Below are positions 43,784 through 51,718 of a stretch of 64,000 nt of DNA, one piece after another; position 1 is the stretch's first letter; each line of letters starts with the position of its first letter. The notes under the pieces are model-generated. The model was not told the origin of the DNA, ran no database searches, and worked only from the letters and a program-made list of their open reading frames with translations. This DNA comes from Bacteroidales bacterium F22 (lineage in GTDB: Bacteria; Bacteroidota; Bacteroidia; Bacteroidales; Bacteroidaceae), in assembly GCA_029541985.1 (NCBI GenBank), contig CP095414.1:1488001-1552000 (forward strand), written 5' to 3'. The position numbers and the translations under genes are program-made.

Positions 43784-46306
43784 ATGCAGAACAATCTCGT
43801 CATCGTCGAGTCACCAGCAAAGGCAAAAACTATTCAAAAATTCTTAGGAACGGATTTCAAAGTGCTGTCTAGCTATGGTCATATTCGCGATTTAAATAAA
43901 AAACATGCAGGTATCGATGTGGAAAATGATTTCACACCTAATTATGAAGTACCGGCTGATAAAAAAAATATAGTAGCTGAACTCAAACGTGAAGCAAAGA
44001 AAGCAAGTATCGTCTGGTTAGCATCCGATGAGGACCGCGAGGGGGAGGCTATCTCATGGCATCTCTCCGAAGTTCTTAAACTCAAACCGGAGCAGACAAA
44101 ACGTATTGTCTTTCATGAAATAACTAAATCGGCGATTCTAGACGCTATCAATAATCCTAGAGAAATAGATATTAATCTGGTCGACGCACAGCAAGCAAGA
44201 CGTATCTTAGATCGATTGGTCGGCTTCGAACTCTCTCCTGTATTATGGAAGAAGGTGAAGCCTTCGCTTTCCGCAGGACGGGTGCAGTCAGTGGCTGTAC
44301 GCCTGATTGTGGAACGGGAACGAGAAATCAGAAATTTCAAACCCGAAGCTAGTTACCGCGTGGTGGCTGTCTTTAAGGTGCCGGAAGAGAATGGTAGAAC
44401 CGTGGAGCTGAAGGCGGAACTCAATAAACGTATCCCTACGTATGCTCAGGCTAAAGAGTTGCTAGAGCATTGTGCATCGAAACTCTTCACTATTAAGGAT
44501 ATCAAAAAGAGTCCTTTGAAGAAGAATCCTGCTCCTCCTTTTACGACGTCTACATTGCAACAGGAGGCGGCACGAAAACTAGGATTTCCTGTAGCACGAA
44601 CCATGATGGTGGCTCAGAAGTTATATGAGTCGGGACGAATTACTTATATGCGTACCGATTCCGTGAATCTTTCGGGATTGGCTATCAATGCAAGTAAGGA
44701 GACTATCTTGGATAAGATGGGAGAGAAATATCTGAAGATACGTAAATTTACGACCAAGTCTAAAGGGGCTCAAGAGGCACATGAGGCCATTCGCCCTACG
44801 GATATGCATACGACTGCTATCACTGGAAGCGCACAGGAGAAGAAGTTATATGACTTAATCTGGAAGAGAACAATCGCTTCGCAGATGGCTGAAGCGCAAC
44901 TGGAAAAGACTAACGTACATATCTCTATCGATGGTGTCGATGGGTATCATTTCGTCGCTACGGGTGAGGTCATCAAATTTGATGGTTTCCTCAAGGTGTA
45001 TAGAGAATCTTTCGATAATCATCAAGATGAGGAAGAGGTGCCTGAATTGCCTACTGATGCGAATATGCTTCCTCCGATGAAGGTCGGAGAGGTACTCCCG
45101 TTCGCTAACATATCTGCTACTGAACGGTTTACCTTACAACCCCCTAGATATACGGAGGCTAGTTTGGTACGTAAACTCGAGGAATTGGGTATCGGACGTC
45201 CTTCTACTTATGCCCCTACTATCTCTACTATACAGAATCGTGGTTACGTGGTTCGTGGTGACTCGGAGGGCGAGACACGGGTGTTCAAACGCATCGTGCT
45301 AACGGGTGATGGGCTCGGTGAAGAGACTGACACAGAATCATTTGGAAGTAACAAAGGGCGATTGGTCTCTACAGATATAGGAACTGTCGTCAATGATTTC
45401 TTGATGGCGTATTTCCCAAATGTGATGAATTACAATTTTACTGCGGACATCGAACTTACTTTCGATGAGATTGCTGCTGGAAATAAGAAGTGGACGGAAG
45501 TGCTTCGTAATTTCTATACTAAATTTCATCCTAATGTGGTGAGTGTAGAGAATATGAAGATGGAGCATCGCGTCGGTGAACGGATATTGGGTAATGATGC
45601 AGAGACGGGATTACCTATCTCTGTGAAAATCGGACGCTATGGACCTGTCGTACAGATGGGAGACCCTGACGCTGAGGAGAAGCCTCGATTCGCTCAATTA
45701 CAGAAAGGACAATCCATCGAAACACTGACCTTGGAAGAGGCACATGACTTGTTTAAGTTGCCTCGCATCGCTGGTGAATACGAAGATTTGACTGTCAAGA
45801 TTGGTGTAGGTCGCTTTGGTCCCTATATCTATCATCATGGCAAGTATGTCTCTATACCTAAGACTGAGGATCCGCTTAAGATTTCTCTTGACACGTGTAT
45901 CGAACTAATCGAAGCTAAACGTAAGGCGGATATAGAGAAACATATCAAGTCGTTTGATGAAGAACCAGAATTGGAAATCCTTAATGGACGATGGGGACCG
46001 TATATCAGTTACCAGAAATCAAACTATAAGATTCCTAAGTCAGTAGAAGATCCTAAGTTGTTGTCTCTGGAGGAGTGCTTGGAATTGATTAAGAAGCAGG
46101 AGAAGGGCACGGCTGGTAAGAGAAAAGCTAATGCTAGAGCAGCAGCTAATAAGAAGAAGGCTAAGACGGCGACGAAGAAAAAAGCTACTACAAAAAAAGC
46201 AGCTGCAAAGAAGACGACGACTAAAAAGACGGCTGCAAAGAAGACAGCTGCTAAGAAGGTGGTTGCCAAGAAGGTGGTTGCCAAGGCAGATACTACCAAA
46301 GAGTAG
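43784..46306 (+). CDS. topA: DNA topoisomerase I
   Basis: An 840-residue type IA topoisomerase that relaxes negative supercoils. The TOPRIM domain begins NLVIVESPAKAKTIQKFLG and has the acidic DEDREGEAISWHL. The active-site tyrosine is in ESGRITYMRTDSVNLSG (Tyr288). C-terminal topoisomerase-repeat units occur at about 600-760 (IGRYGPVVQMGD, IGVGRFGPYIYHHGKYVSIP, LNGRWGPYISYQKSNYKIP). The last about 65 residues are a Lys/Ala/Thr tail. No CxxC zinc fingers are seen, so the tail likely takes over non-specific DNA contact. Downstream is a strong bidirectional terminator shared with argS. Confidence 0.97.
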   Translation: MQNNLVIVESPAKAKTIQKFLGTDFKVLSSYGHIRDLNKKHAGIDVENDFTPNYEVPADKKNIVAELKREAKKASIVWLASDEDREGEAISWHLSEVLKLKPEQTKRIVFHEITKSAILDAINNPREIDINLVDAQQARRILDRLVGFELSPVLWKKVKPSLSAGRVQSVAVRLIVEREREIRNFKPEASYRVVAVFKVPEENGRTVELKAELNKRIPTYAQAKELLEHCASKLFTIKDIKKSPLKKNPAPPFTTSTLQQEAARKLGFPVARTMMVAQKLYESGRITYMRTDSVNLSGLAINASKETILDKMGEKYLKIRKFTTKSKGAQEAHEAIRPTDMHTTAITGSAQEKKLYDLIWKRTIASQMAEAQLEKTNVHISIDGVDGYHFVATGEVIKFDGFLKVYRESFDNHQDEEEVPELPTDANMLPPMKVGEVLPFANISATERFTLQPPRYTEASLVRKLEELGIGRPSTYAPTISTIQNRGYVVRGDSEGETRVFKRIVLTGDGLGEETDTESFGSNKGRLVSTDIGTVVNDFLMAYFPNVMNYNFTADIELTFDEIAAGNKKWTEVLRNFYTKFHPNVVSVENMKMEHRVGERILGNDAETGLPISVKIGRYGPVVQMGDPDAEEKPRFAQLQKGQSIETLTLEEAHDLFKLPRIAGEYEDLTVKIGVGRFGPYIYHHGKYVSIPKTEDPLKISLDTCIELIEAKRKADIEKHIKSFDEEPELEILNGRWGPYISYQKSNYKIPKSVEDPKLLSLEECLELIKKQEKGTAGKRKANARAAANKKKAKTATKKKATTKKAAAKKTTTKKTAAKKTAAKKVVAKKVVAKADTTKE

Positions 46307-46323
46307 AAGTAACCAACAATAAA

Positions 46324-46363
46324 AAAAATCGGATATATCCTTCATGGGATATATCCGATTTTT
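46324..46363. terminator. Bidirectional terminator between topA and argS
   Basis: A perfect 17-bp stem AAAAATCGGATATATCC with its complement, loop TTCATG. A/T-rich flanks on both strands suit both convergent genes. Confidence 0.92.
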
Positions 46364-46412
46364 GTTTCTCAGGATTGCATGCAATCTAATGGACTACATG
46401 CCATCGAGTTTA

Positions 46413-48209
46413 TTACATACGGTCTGGGACTTCAATTCCTAATAAAGCCATACCCAATTTGACTATCTTACCGACATTGGTAGAAAGCATCAATCGCATC
46501 TTCTTGATTTGTTCATTCTCCTCACGTAGAATAGAATAATCGTGGTAGAATTGATTGTATTCTTTGACTAGGTCATAGATGTAATTCGCAATTCCAGATG
46601 GATTGTAGTCTGCACCTGCTTCTTGAATGACTTGTGCAAATTTGGCTATCGACTGGATCAACTCTTCTTCTTTTAGATTGAGCGGAGTATCTAACACGAG
46701 TGTATCTGTCATCTCTATACCGGCTTGAGCTGCCTTGCGCAATACTGATTGGATACGTGCATAGGTATATTGTATGAACGGCCCTGTATTTCCATTAAAG
46801 TCGATAGACTCCTTCGGATTGAATGTCATATTCTTACGAGCATCTACCTTGAGAATAAAGTATTTCAATGCACCCATTCCGACGATACGAGAGATTTCAT
46901 CTGCTTCTTCGGGAGTACACTCGTCTAATTTACCCATCTCGGTTGATGTCTCTTTTGCTGTCTGGATGATGTCAGCCATCAAGTCATCAGCATCTACGAC
47001 TGTTCCTTCACGACTCTTCATCTTTCCTTCTGGCAATTCGACCATACCGTAAGAGAAATGGACGAGGTCTTTGCCCCACTTAAATCCTAATTTGTCTAAT
47101 AGGATGGAGAGCACTTGGAAGTGATAGTTCTGCTCGTTTCCTACTACATAAATCATCTTGTCGATTGGATAGTCAGCGAAACGCATCTTGGCAGTACCAA
47201 TATCTTGAGTCATATATACTGAGGTGCCATCTCCACGAAGAAGTAACTTCTGGTCTAAGCCATCTCCACTGAGGTCTGCCCATACTGATTGGTCTTCTTT
47301 GCGGAAGAAAAGGCCTTTCTCAAGTCCTTCCATGACTTTTTCTTTTCCTTCTAGATAAGTGTCTGACTCGTAATAAATCTTATCAAAAGAAACACCCATC
47401 TGACGATAAGTCTCATCAAATCCAGCATAAACCCATTCATTCATTTGTTTCCACAAAGCACGAACCTCAGGATCTCCTTGCTCCCACAAGCGAAGCATCT
47501 GACGAGCTTCTTGCATCAAGGTAGAGGCTTGCTCTGCTTCCTCTTGGGTCATCTGCTGGTTATCCATCAGGTCTTTGAGTTCTGCCTTGTAGTGCTTGTC
47601 AAATGAGACATAGTAGTCTCCTACTAAGTGGTCACCTTTCTTACCGCTAGACTCAGGAGTCTCTCCTTGTCCATATTTCTTCCATGCAAGCATCGATTTG
47701 CAAATATGAATACCTCTATCATTGACGATATTTGTCTTGACGACTTTGTTTCCACATGCTTCCATCACTCGTGCTAATGATGAACCTAAGAGATTATTAC
47801 GGACGTGCCCTAAGTGAAGAGGTTTATTGGTATTGGGAGATGAGTACTCAATCATGGCGAGAGGAGATGCATCAGTCACAGGGACATATCCATAATGCTC
47901 ATCGCTGTTTACTTCGAGGAGTAACTGCATCCAAGCGGTTGAACTAATCGTAATATTAAGGAATCCTTTGATTACATTGAATGCTGCCACTTCGGAGGTA
48001 TTCGCTAGCATGTACTCTCCAATCTCTTGAGCAGTATCTTCAGGCTTTTTATGGGACATTCTTGTAAATGGAAATACTACAAGAGTCAGATGTCCCTCGA
48101 ATTCACGCTTGGTTTGTTGCAACTGAATCATCTTGTCAGTCACTTCAGCACTATATAAGTGTGCCACTGCTTTTTGTACAGCCTCAGTAAGTGTAGTCTG
48201 AATAGTCAT
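46413..48209 (-). CDS. argS: Arginyl-tRNA synthetase
   Basis: About 598 residues from the ATG of MTIQTTLTEAVQKAVAHLYSAE, which is preceded by a perfect promoter. A 39-codon upstream extension would cover that promoter. It is a class I synthetase: the HIGH-type signature is PNTNKPLHLGHVRNNLLG near residue 125, and the KMSKS-equivalent region reads GKMKSREGTVVDADDL. The C-terminal anticodon-binding DALR domain ends IVKLGMALLGIEVPDRM. Length is usual. It is a single-gene unit convergent with topA. Confidence 0.97.
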   Translation of the reverse strand: MTIQTTLTEAVQKAVAHLYSAEVTDKMIQLQQTKREFEGHLTLVVFPFTRMSHKKPEDTAQEIGEYMLANTSEVAAFNVIKGFLNITISSTAWMQLLLEVNSDEHYGYVPVTDASPLAMIEYSSPNTNKPLHLGHVRNNLLGSSLARVMEACGNKVVKTNIVNDRGIHICKSMLAWKKYGQGETPESSGKKGDHLVGDYYVSFDKHYKAELKDLMDNQQMTQEEAEQASTLMQEARQMLRLWEQGDPEVRALWKQMNEWVYAGFDETYRQMGVSFDKIYYESDTYLEGKEKVMEGLEKGLFFRKEDQSVWADLSGDGLDQKLLLRGDGTSVYMTQDIGTAKMRFADYPIDKMIYVVGNEQNYHFQVLSILLDKLGFKWGKDLVHFSYGMVELPEGKMKSREGTVVDADDLMADIIQTAKETSTEMGKLDECTPEEADEISRIVGMGALKYFILKVDARKNMTFNPKESIDFNGNTGPFIQYTYARIQSVLRKAAQAGIEMTDTLVLDTPLNLKEEELIQSIAKFAQVIQEAGADYNPSGIANYIYDLVKEYNQFYHDYSILREENEQIKKMRLMLSTNVGKIVKLGMALLGIEVPDRM

Positions 48210-48264
48210 ATTGTTTATTTTTGTCTTTGACCTGTTTGTTCTAGCAAATTTGTTTGTATCGCTG

Positions 48265-48295
48265 CAAATATAGTTCTTTTTCATTGAACCACAAA
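48265..48295 (-). promoter_or_regulatory. Promoter of argS
   Basis: On the minus strand TTTG (48295-48292), exactly 19 bases, and TATATTTG (48272-48265); both boxes are perfect. The leader would be about 50 bases. Confidence 0.8.
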
Positions 48296-48298
48296 AGA

Positions 48299-48334
48299 AA
48301 AGAGGGATGCACCACCACGGATACATCCCTCTTT
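48299..48334 (-). terminator. Terminator of the hup gene
   Basis: Stem AAAGAGGGATG/CATCCCTCTTT with a 14-base loop, followed on the minus strand by a T-rich run. It overlaps the upstream edge of the argS promoter. A second 9-bp hairpin (ACAAATCTC/GAGATTTGT) lies closer to the hup stop at 48353-48383. Confidence 0.65.
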
Positions 48335-48397
48335 CTATTTCTTTTTGCTACCACAAATCTCGCTTCTAAGAAAAGAGATTTGTCGATAACCCTGTTC

Positions 48398-48670
48398 TTA
48401 GTTTACAGAAGCTGCAAGTTCAGCACCTGCTTTGAATTTAACCACTTTTTTGGCTGCGATTTGTATTGGCTGCTTTGTAGATGGATTGATTCCTGTACGT
48501 GCTGCTCTCTCATTTACAGAGAATGTACCGAAACCAACGAGTGCAAGTTTCTCTCCTGCTTTCATACTTTCTGTTACTGACTCAACAAAAGCTTCAAGAG
48601 CCTTTTTAGATTCTGCTTTGGTAAGGCCTGCTTTTTCGGCCATTTTACTGATAAGTTCTGACTTATTCAT
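48398..48670 (-). CDS. hup: HU family DNA-binding protein (classical, 90 residues)
   Basis: A 90-residue histone-like protein that bends and compacts DNA as a dimer. It starts MNKSELISKMAEKAGLTKAESKKALEAF, has the core KLALVGFGTFSVNERAARTGINPSTKQPI with the DNA-intercalating Asn-Pro region of the arm, and ends KVVKFKAGAELAASVN. Length and all signatures are normal. Its promoter is a perfect Bacteroidota type with a leader of about 115 bases. It differs clearly from the longer HU-like protein near 16.5 kb. Confidence 0.96.
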   Translation of the reverse strand: MNKSELISKMAEKAGLTKAESKKALEAFVESVTESMKAGEKLALVGFGTFSVNERAARTGINPSTKQPIQIAAKKVVKFKAGAELAASVN

Positions 48671-48790
48671 TTGACTAACGGTTAAAATTGATATTATAGT
48701 TGATTAAAATAAATATAACTTTAATTAAGGATGTCAACTTGTCGCCTACTCCTTAAAAATCATATGCATTGCCTTTTACAGCTGATATGA

Positions 48791-48821
48791 CAAATATAAC
48801 TCTTAGATTCCACTTAACAAA
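48791..48821 (-). promoter_or_regulatory. Promoter of hup
   Basis: On the minus strand TTTG (48821-48818), exactly 19 bases, and TATATTTG (48798-48791). Both boxes are perfect. Confidence 0.8.
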
Positions 48822-48902
48822 CAAATTACGAAAAAAATACATTCCATTCAGCAAAAAAAGGCAAACAAAGCTTGTTTATGAGGTAAAAACCAATTAAATG
48901 AC

Positions 48903-48910
48903 TATTTTTG
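48903..48910 (+). promoter_or_regulatory. Predicted -7 element for the rhomboid operon
   Basis: TATTTTTG, a full match to TAnnTTTG, 65 bases before the first rhomboid gene. The -33 box is not clear. Confidence 0.5.
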
Positions 48911-48974
48911 CAAGTAGTAAAAAGGAGATAATCCTCCTATTTCTCACATAAATGCAATTAAACAGTATATATCG

Positions 48975-49661
48975 ATGAATAATTTCCCTAAAGTCACCAG
49001 ACATTTGCTAATGCTCAACGTATTAATGTTTATTATTACCACTATCCTCAAAACTCGTGGAATAGATTTGACAGATTACCTTGGGCTTCATTTTATATTA
49101 GCCGACCGGTTCAATCCAGCTCAACTCGTCACTTACCTCTTCATGCATGCTAATTTTTCTCATCTTTTCTTCAACATGCTTGCTGTGTTTATGTTCGGTA
49201 GATGGATAGAGGGCACTTGGGGAGTTAAACGCTATATCATATTTTATCTCATTTGTGGTATAGGAGCTGGCATGATTCAAGAGTTATCCCAATACATTTA
49301 TTATGTATCGGAACTAAAACAATACACTCAAGTAGATATAGGCAATAATCTCGTCATTCCTATGAAAGAATATCTTAATAGATTAAATACCATAGGAGCT
49401 TCAGGAGCCGTCTTCGGTGTGCTGCTTGGTTTCGGGATGACATGGCCAAATATCAAAATATTCATGTTCCCTATTCCTGTTCCAGTAAAATCAATCTATT
49501 TAGTAGTAGGATATGCCTTGATTGAATTGATTTCTGGAGTGAGTAACAATGCTAATGATTATGTGGCACATTTTGCACACTTAGGAGGCATGTTGATTGG
49601 GTTAATTCTTATATTGTACTGGCGTAAAAAAGATAATGGACATGAGCTATATCATAACTAA
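48975..49661 (+). CDS. Rhomboid family intramembrane serine protease
   Basis: A 228-residue, six-span membrane protease. The catalytic serine is in TIGASGAVFG (Ser143, GxSG motif). The catalytic histidine is in the last span, YVAHFAHLGGMLIG. The first loop contains HANFSHLFFNMLAVFMFGRWIEGTWG, also conserved in the family. Rhomboids cut membrane-spanning substrates; the target here is unknown. The downstream rhomboid gene starts inside its last 26 bases, so the two are translationally coupled and form an operon with the EEP-family gene. Confidence 0.94.
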   Translation: MNNFPKVTRHLLMLNVLMFIITTILKTRGIDLTDYLGLHFILADRFNPAQLVTYLFMHANFSHLFFNMLAVFMFGRWIEGTWGVKRYIIFYLICGIGAGMIQELSQYIYYVSELKQYTQVDIGNNLVIPMKEYLNRLNTIGASGAVFGVLLGFGMTWPNIKIFMFPIPVPVKSIYLVVGYALIELISGVSNNANDYVAHFAHLGGMLIGLILILYWRKKDNGHELYHN

Positions 49662-50550
49662 CATTCGTGATCGTTTCACTTCTGCTGACATGACGATGAA
49701 ATTGATTTTCATCAATGCAGGAGTATATGTATTTCTTGCTTTCCTGCAGGTATTTGCTAAGATAACTGGACTTCATGGGTTCATGCTAGACCAATGGGTT
49801 GCTTTGCCATCGGATTGGCATCTGGTATTGATGCATCCTTGGACACTGATTACTTATTCATTTGTCCATGCTAATTTCTTACATCTACTATTTAATATGT
49901 TATGGCTATACTTCTTCGGGCCAATATTTGAATATCTATATAGTGCTCGGGCTATGGTCGGATTGTATATCGTAGGAGAAATCTTCGGAGCGGTATTTTT
50001 CATCTTGATGTACAATACTATCCCTTATTTCATGACCAATTATGCCACACTAGTAGGTGCTTCGGCAGCCATATTGGCATTGGTACTTGCTGTATCTACT
50101 GCCCAGCCCAATCGCGTGATACGGCTACTCTTCATCGGTGATGTAAAATTTAAGTACCTTGCTATCGGACTTATCGTAATGGATGTCCTACTGCTGACAG
50201 ATAACAATGGAGGAGGACACTTAGCGCATCTAGGAGGAGCTTTGGCTGGTTATCTATTTGCTCTTCAGATGAGTAGAGGTAGAGATATCACTAACTGGGT
50301 CAATTGGCTCATCGACCGAGTGGTCAATCTATCTAAGATATTTAAGCATACTCCACATATCAAGGTTTCACGAGGAGGTAAATTCGACCAGAAGCCTTAC
50401 AACAAGCATAAGGACGACCTGAATTACAATGAGCATAAGAAAGCAAATGAAGCTTCAATCGATAAGATTCTAGATAAGGTACGTAAGTCAGGGTACAATA
50501 ATCTGACCGATAAAGAAAAAAGACAGCTATTTGATGCAAGCAAACAGTAG
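49636..50550 (+). CDS. Second rhomboid-like membrane protein
   Basis: A 304-residue rhomboid-fold protein with six spans (about residues 20-205) and a basic, soluble C-terminal tail of about 90 residues. The loop HANFLHLLFNMLWLYFFGPIFEYLYSA is conserved. The serine is kept in LVGASAAILAL (Ser143), but the usual GxSG reads GASA. The histidine is in GGHLAHLGGALAGYLFA. It may be an active protease with a variant motif or a modified partner of the first rhomboid. The EEP-family gene begins immediately after the stop codon. Confidence 0.9.
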   Translation: MDMSYIITNIRDRFTSADMTMKLIFINAGVYVFLAFLQVFAKITGLHGFMLDQWVALPSDWHLVLMHPWTLITYSFVHANFLHLLFNMLWLYFFGPIFEYLYSARAMVGLYIVGEIFGAVFFILMYNTIPYFMTNYATLVGASAAILALVLAVSTAQPNRVIRLLFIGDVKFKYLAIGLIVMDVLLLTDNNGGGHLAHLGGALAGYLFALQMSRGRDITNWVNWLIDRVVNLSKIFKHTPHIKVSRGGKFDQKPYNKHKDDLNYNEHKKANEASIDKILDKVRKSGYNNLTDKEKRQLFDASKQ

Positions 50551-51678
50551 ATGAAACCAGACGACGAGAAAAACGGAAAGAGCCCATTGAGTCGATTTCT
50601 TAAGAAGTTGATTACACTAGTCAATATATTATTTGTATTGGCATTGCTTCTTTCGGCTTGGAGTCAACGAATCAGTCCTGAGACTGTCTCGTGGAGTAAT
50701 CTTATGGGCCTCATCTTTCCTATACTTATCATCACTAATGGCTTATGGGTACTGGCTTGGATACTCCAATTCAATGTTCGATTCTTAATCTCTGCCGTTG
50801 CTCTCTTCATCTGCTGGGGAGAAGTGCAGACTTATTGCCCGATGAATGATACGACAGATACGGGAGTATATGAGGAAGTTCCCAAGACACTTAAATTCAA
50901 ATTGCTATCGTACAATGTCATGGGCTGGAATACAAATAAGAAAGTCAATGGACATAACGAGTCGGTAGATTTGATTCAAGATATCAATGCGGACATCGTT
51001 TGTATCCAAGAAAGTGGATATACCAAAAACAAAAAATACCTAACGACTGAAGACATACACAATCAACTAAGTCAATATAAATATATCCAAGACAATCCAA
51101 GACAAGGAGGGTTAGTTCTTTTCTCCAAATTTCCGATTGTCAAGTCATGGTATAAGCGAGGAACCACTAACCTCAGACAGACTGTGTTCTATGCGCTCAA
51201 TATGGGTACAGATACGCTCATTGTCATCAACAATCATCTCGTCTCTACAGGACTGAGTGCCAATAACCGGATTGTCTTTGATTCCATCAGCCATCTCAGA
51301 AACTCCACGGGGGAATTAGCTAATGCGATTGAGATTCCGAAGAAGTTAGTCAAAAGGTCTCAGGTTCGAGCACAACAAATCGAAGAGTTATGTACCGAGA
51401 TAGACCTATTAAAACAAAGATACCGCTATGTCATCTTATGTGGAGATTTAAATGATAGTCCCATCTCCTATACCCATTACAGACTGCATCAGCTATTGAA
51501 TGATGCCTATGTGGACAAAGGCAGAGGTCCTGGCATCTCTTACAATAAGAACCGTCTTTGGGTCAGGATAGACCATATCATGCCTTGTGACCATCTCGAA
51601 ACTACAAGGTGTGCGGTCATTCATAAGACCAGAAACTCAGACCATTATCCCATTGTTGCTAATATACTATTGAAATAA
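50551..51678 (+). CDS. Membrane-anchored endonuclease/exonuclease/phosphatase (EEP) family protein
   Basis: A 375-residue protein. Three hydrophobic segments (about residues 20-95) anchor the N terminus, and the EEP catalytic domain follows from about residue 113. Motifs are LSYNVMGWNTN, DIVCIQESGY (metal-binding Glu), VINNHLVSTGLS, VILCGDLNDSPISYTHYRL, and the final DHYPIVANILL with the catalytic Asp-His. The family cuts phosphodiester bonds in nucleic acids or phospholipids; the substrate is unknown. It completes the rhomboid operon with no spacer base, a gene order that recurs in Bacteroidota. Confidence 0.9.
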   Translation: MKPDDEKNGKSPLSRFLKKLITLVNILFVLALLLSAWSQRISPETVSWSNLMGLIFPILIITNGLWVLAWILQFNVRFLISAVALFICWGEVQTYCPMNDTTDTGVYEEVPKTLKFKLLSYNVMGWNTNKKVNGHNESVDLIQDINADIVCIQESGYTKNKKYLTTEDIHNQLSQYKYIQDNPRQGGLVLFSKFPIVKSWYKRGTTNLRQTVFYALNMGTDTLIVINNHLVSTGLSANNRIVFDSISHLRNSTGELANAIEIPKKLVKRSQVRAQQIEELCTEIDLLKQRYRYVILCGDLNDSPISYTHYRLHQLLNDAYVDKGRGPGISYNKNRLWVRIDHIMPCDHLETTRCAVIHKTRNSDHYPIVANILLK

Positions 51679-51718
51679 CCAACTGCAGATACTATTAATT
51701 AATAAAGTAAAAAGACAA

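Larger units (their letters stand above)
48671..48974. other. Divergent promoter region hup/rhomboid
   Basis: About 300 bases without genes. It holds the hup promoter (48791-48821, minus) and a full -7 match for the rhomboid operon (48903-48910, plus). No further structure is convincing. Confidence 0.6.

Noticed and set aside
46024-46384. Hydrophobic minus-strand frames opposite the topA tail
   Set aside because: They are the antisense of a Lys/Ala codon run, which reads as Phe/Leu/Ala by composition only.
48210-48326. Longer N terminus for ArgS
   Set aside because: It would cover a perfect promoter and adds residues unlike the family.
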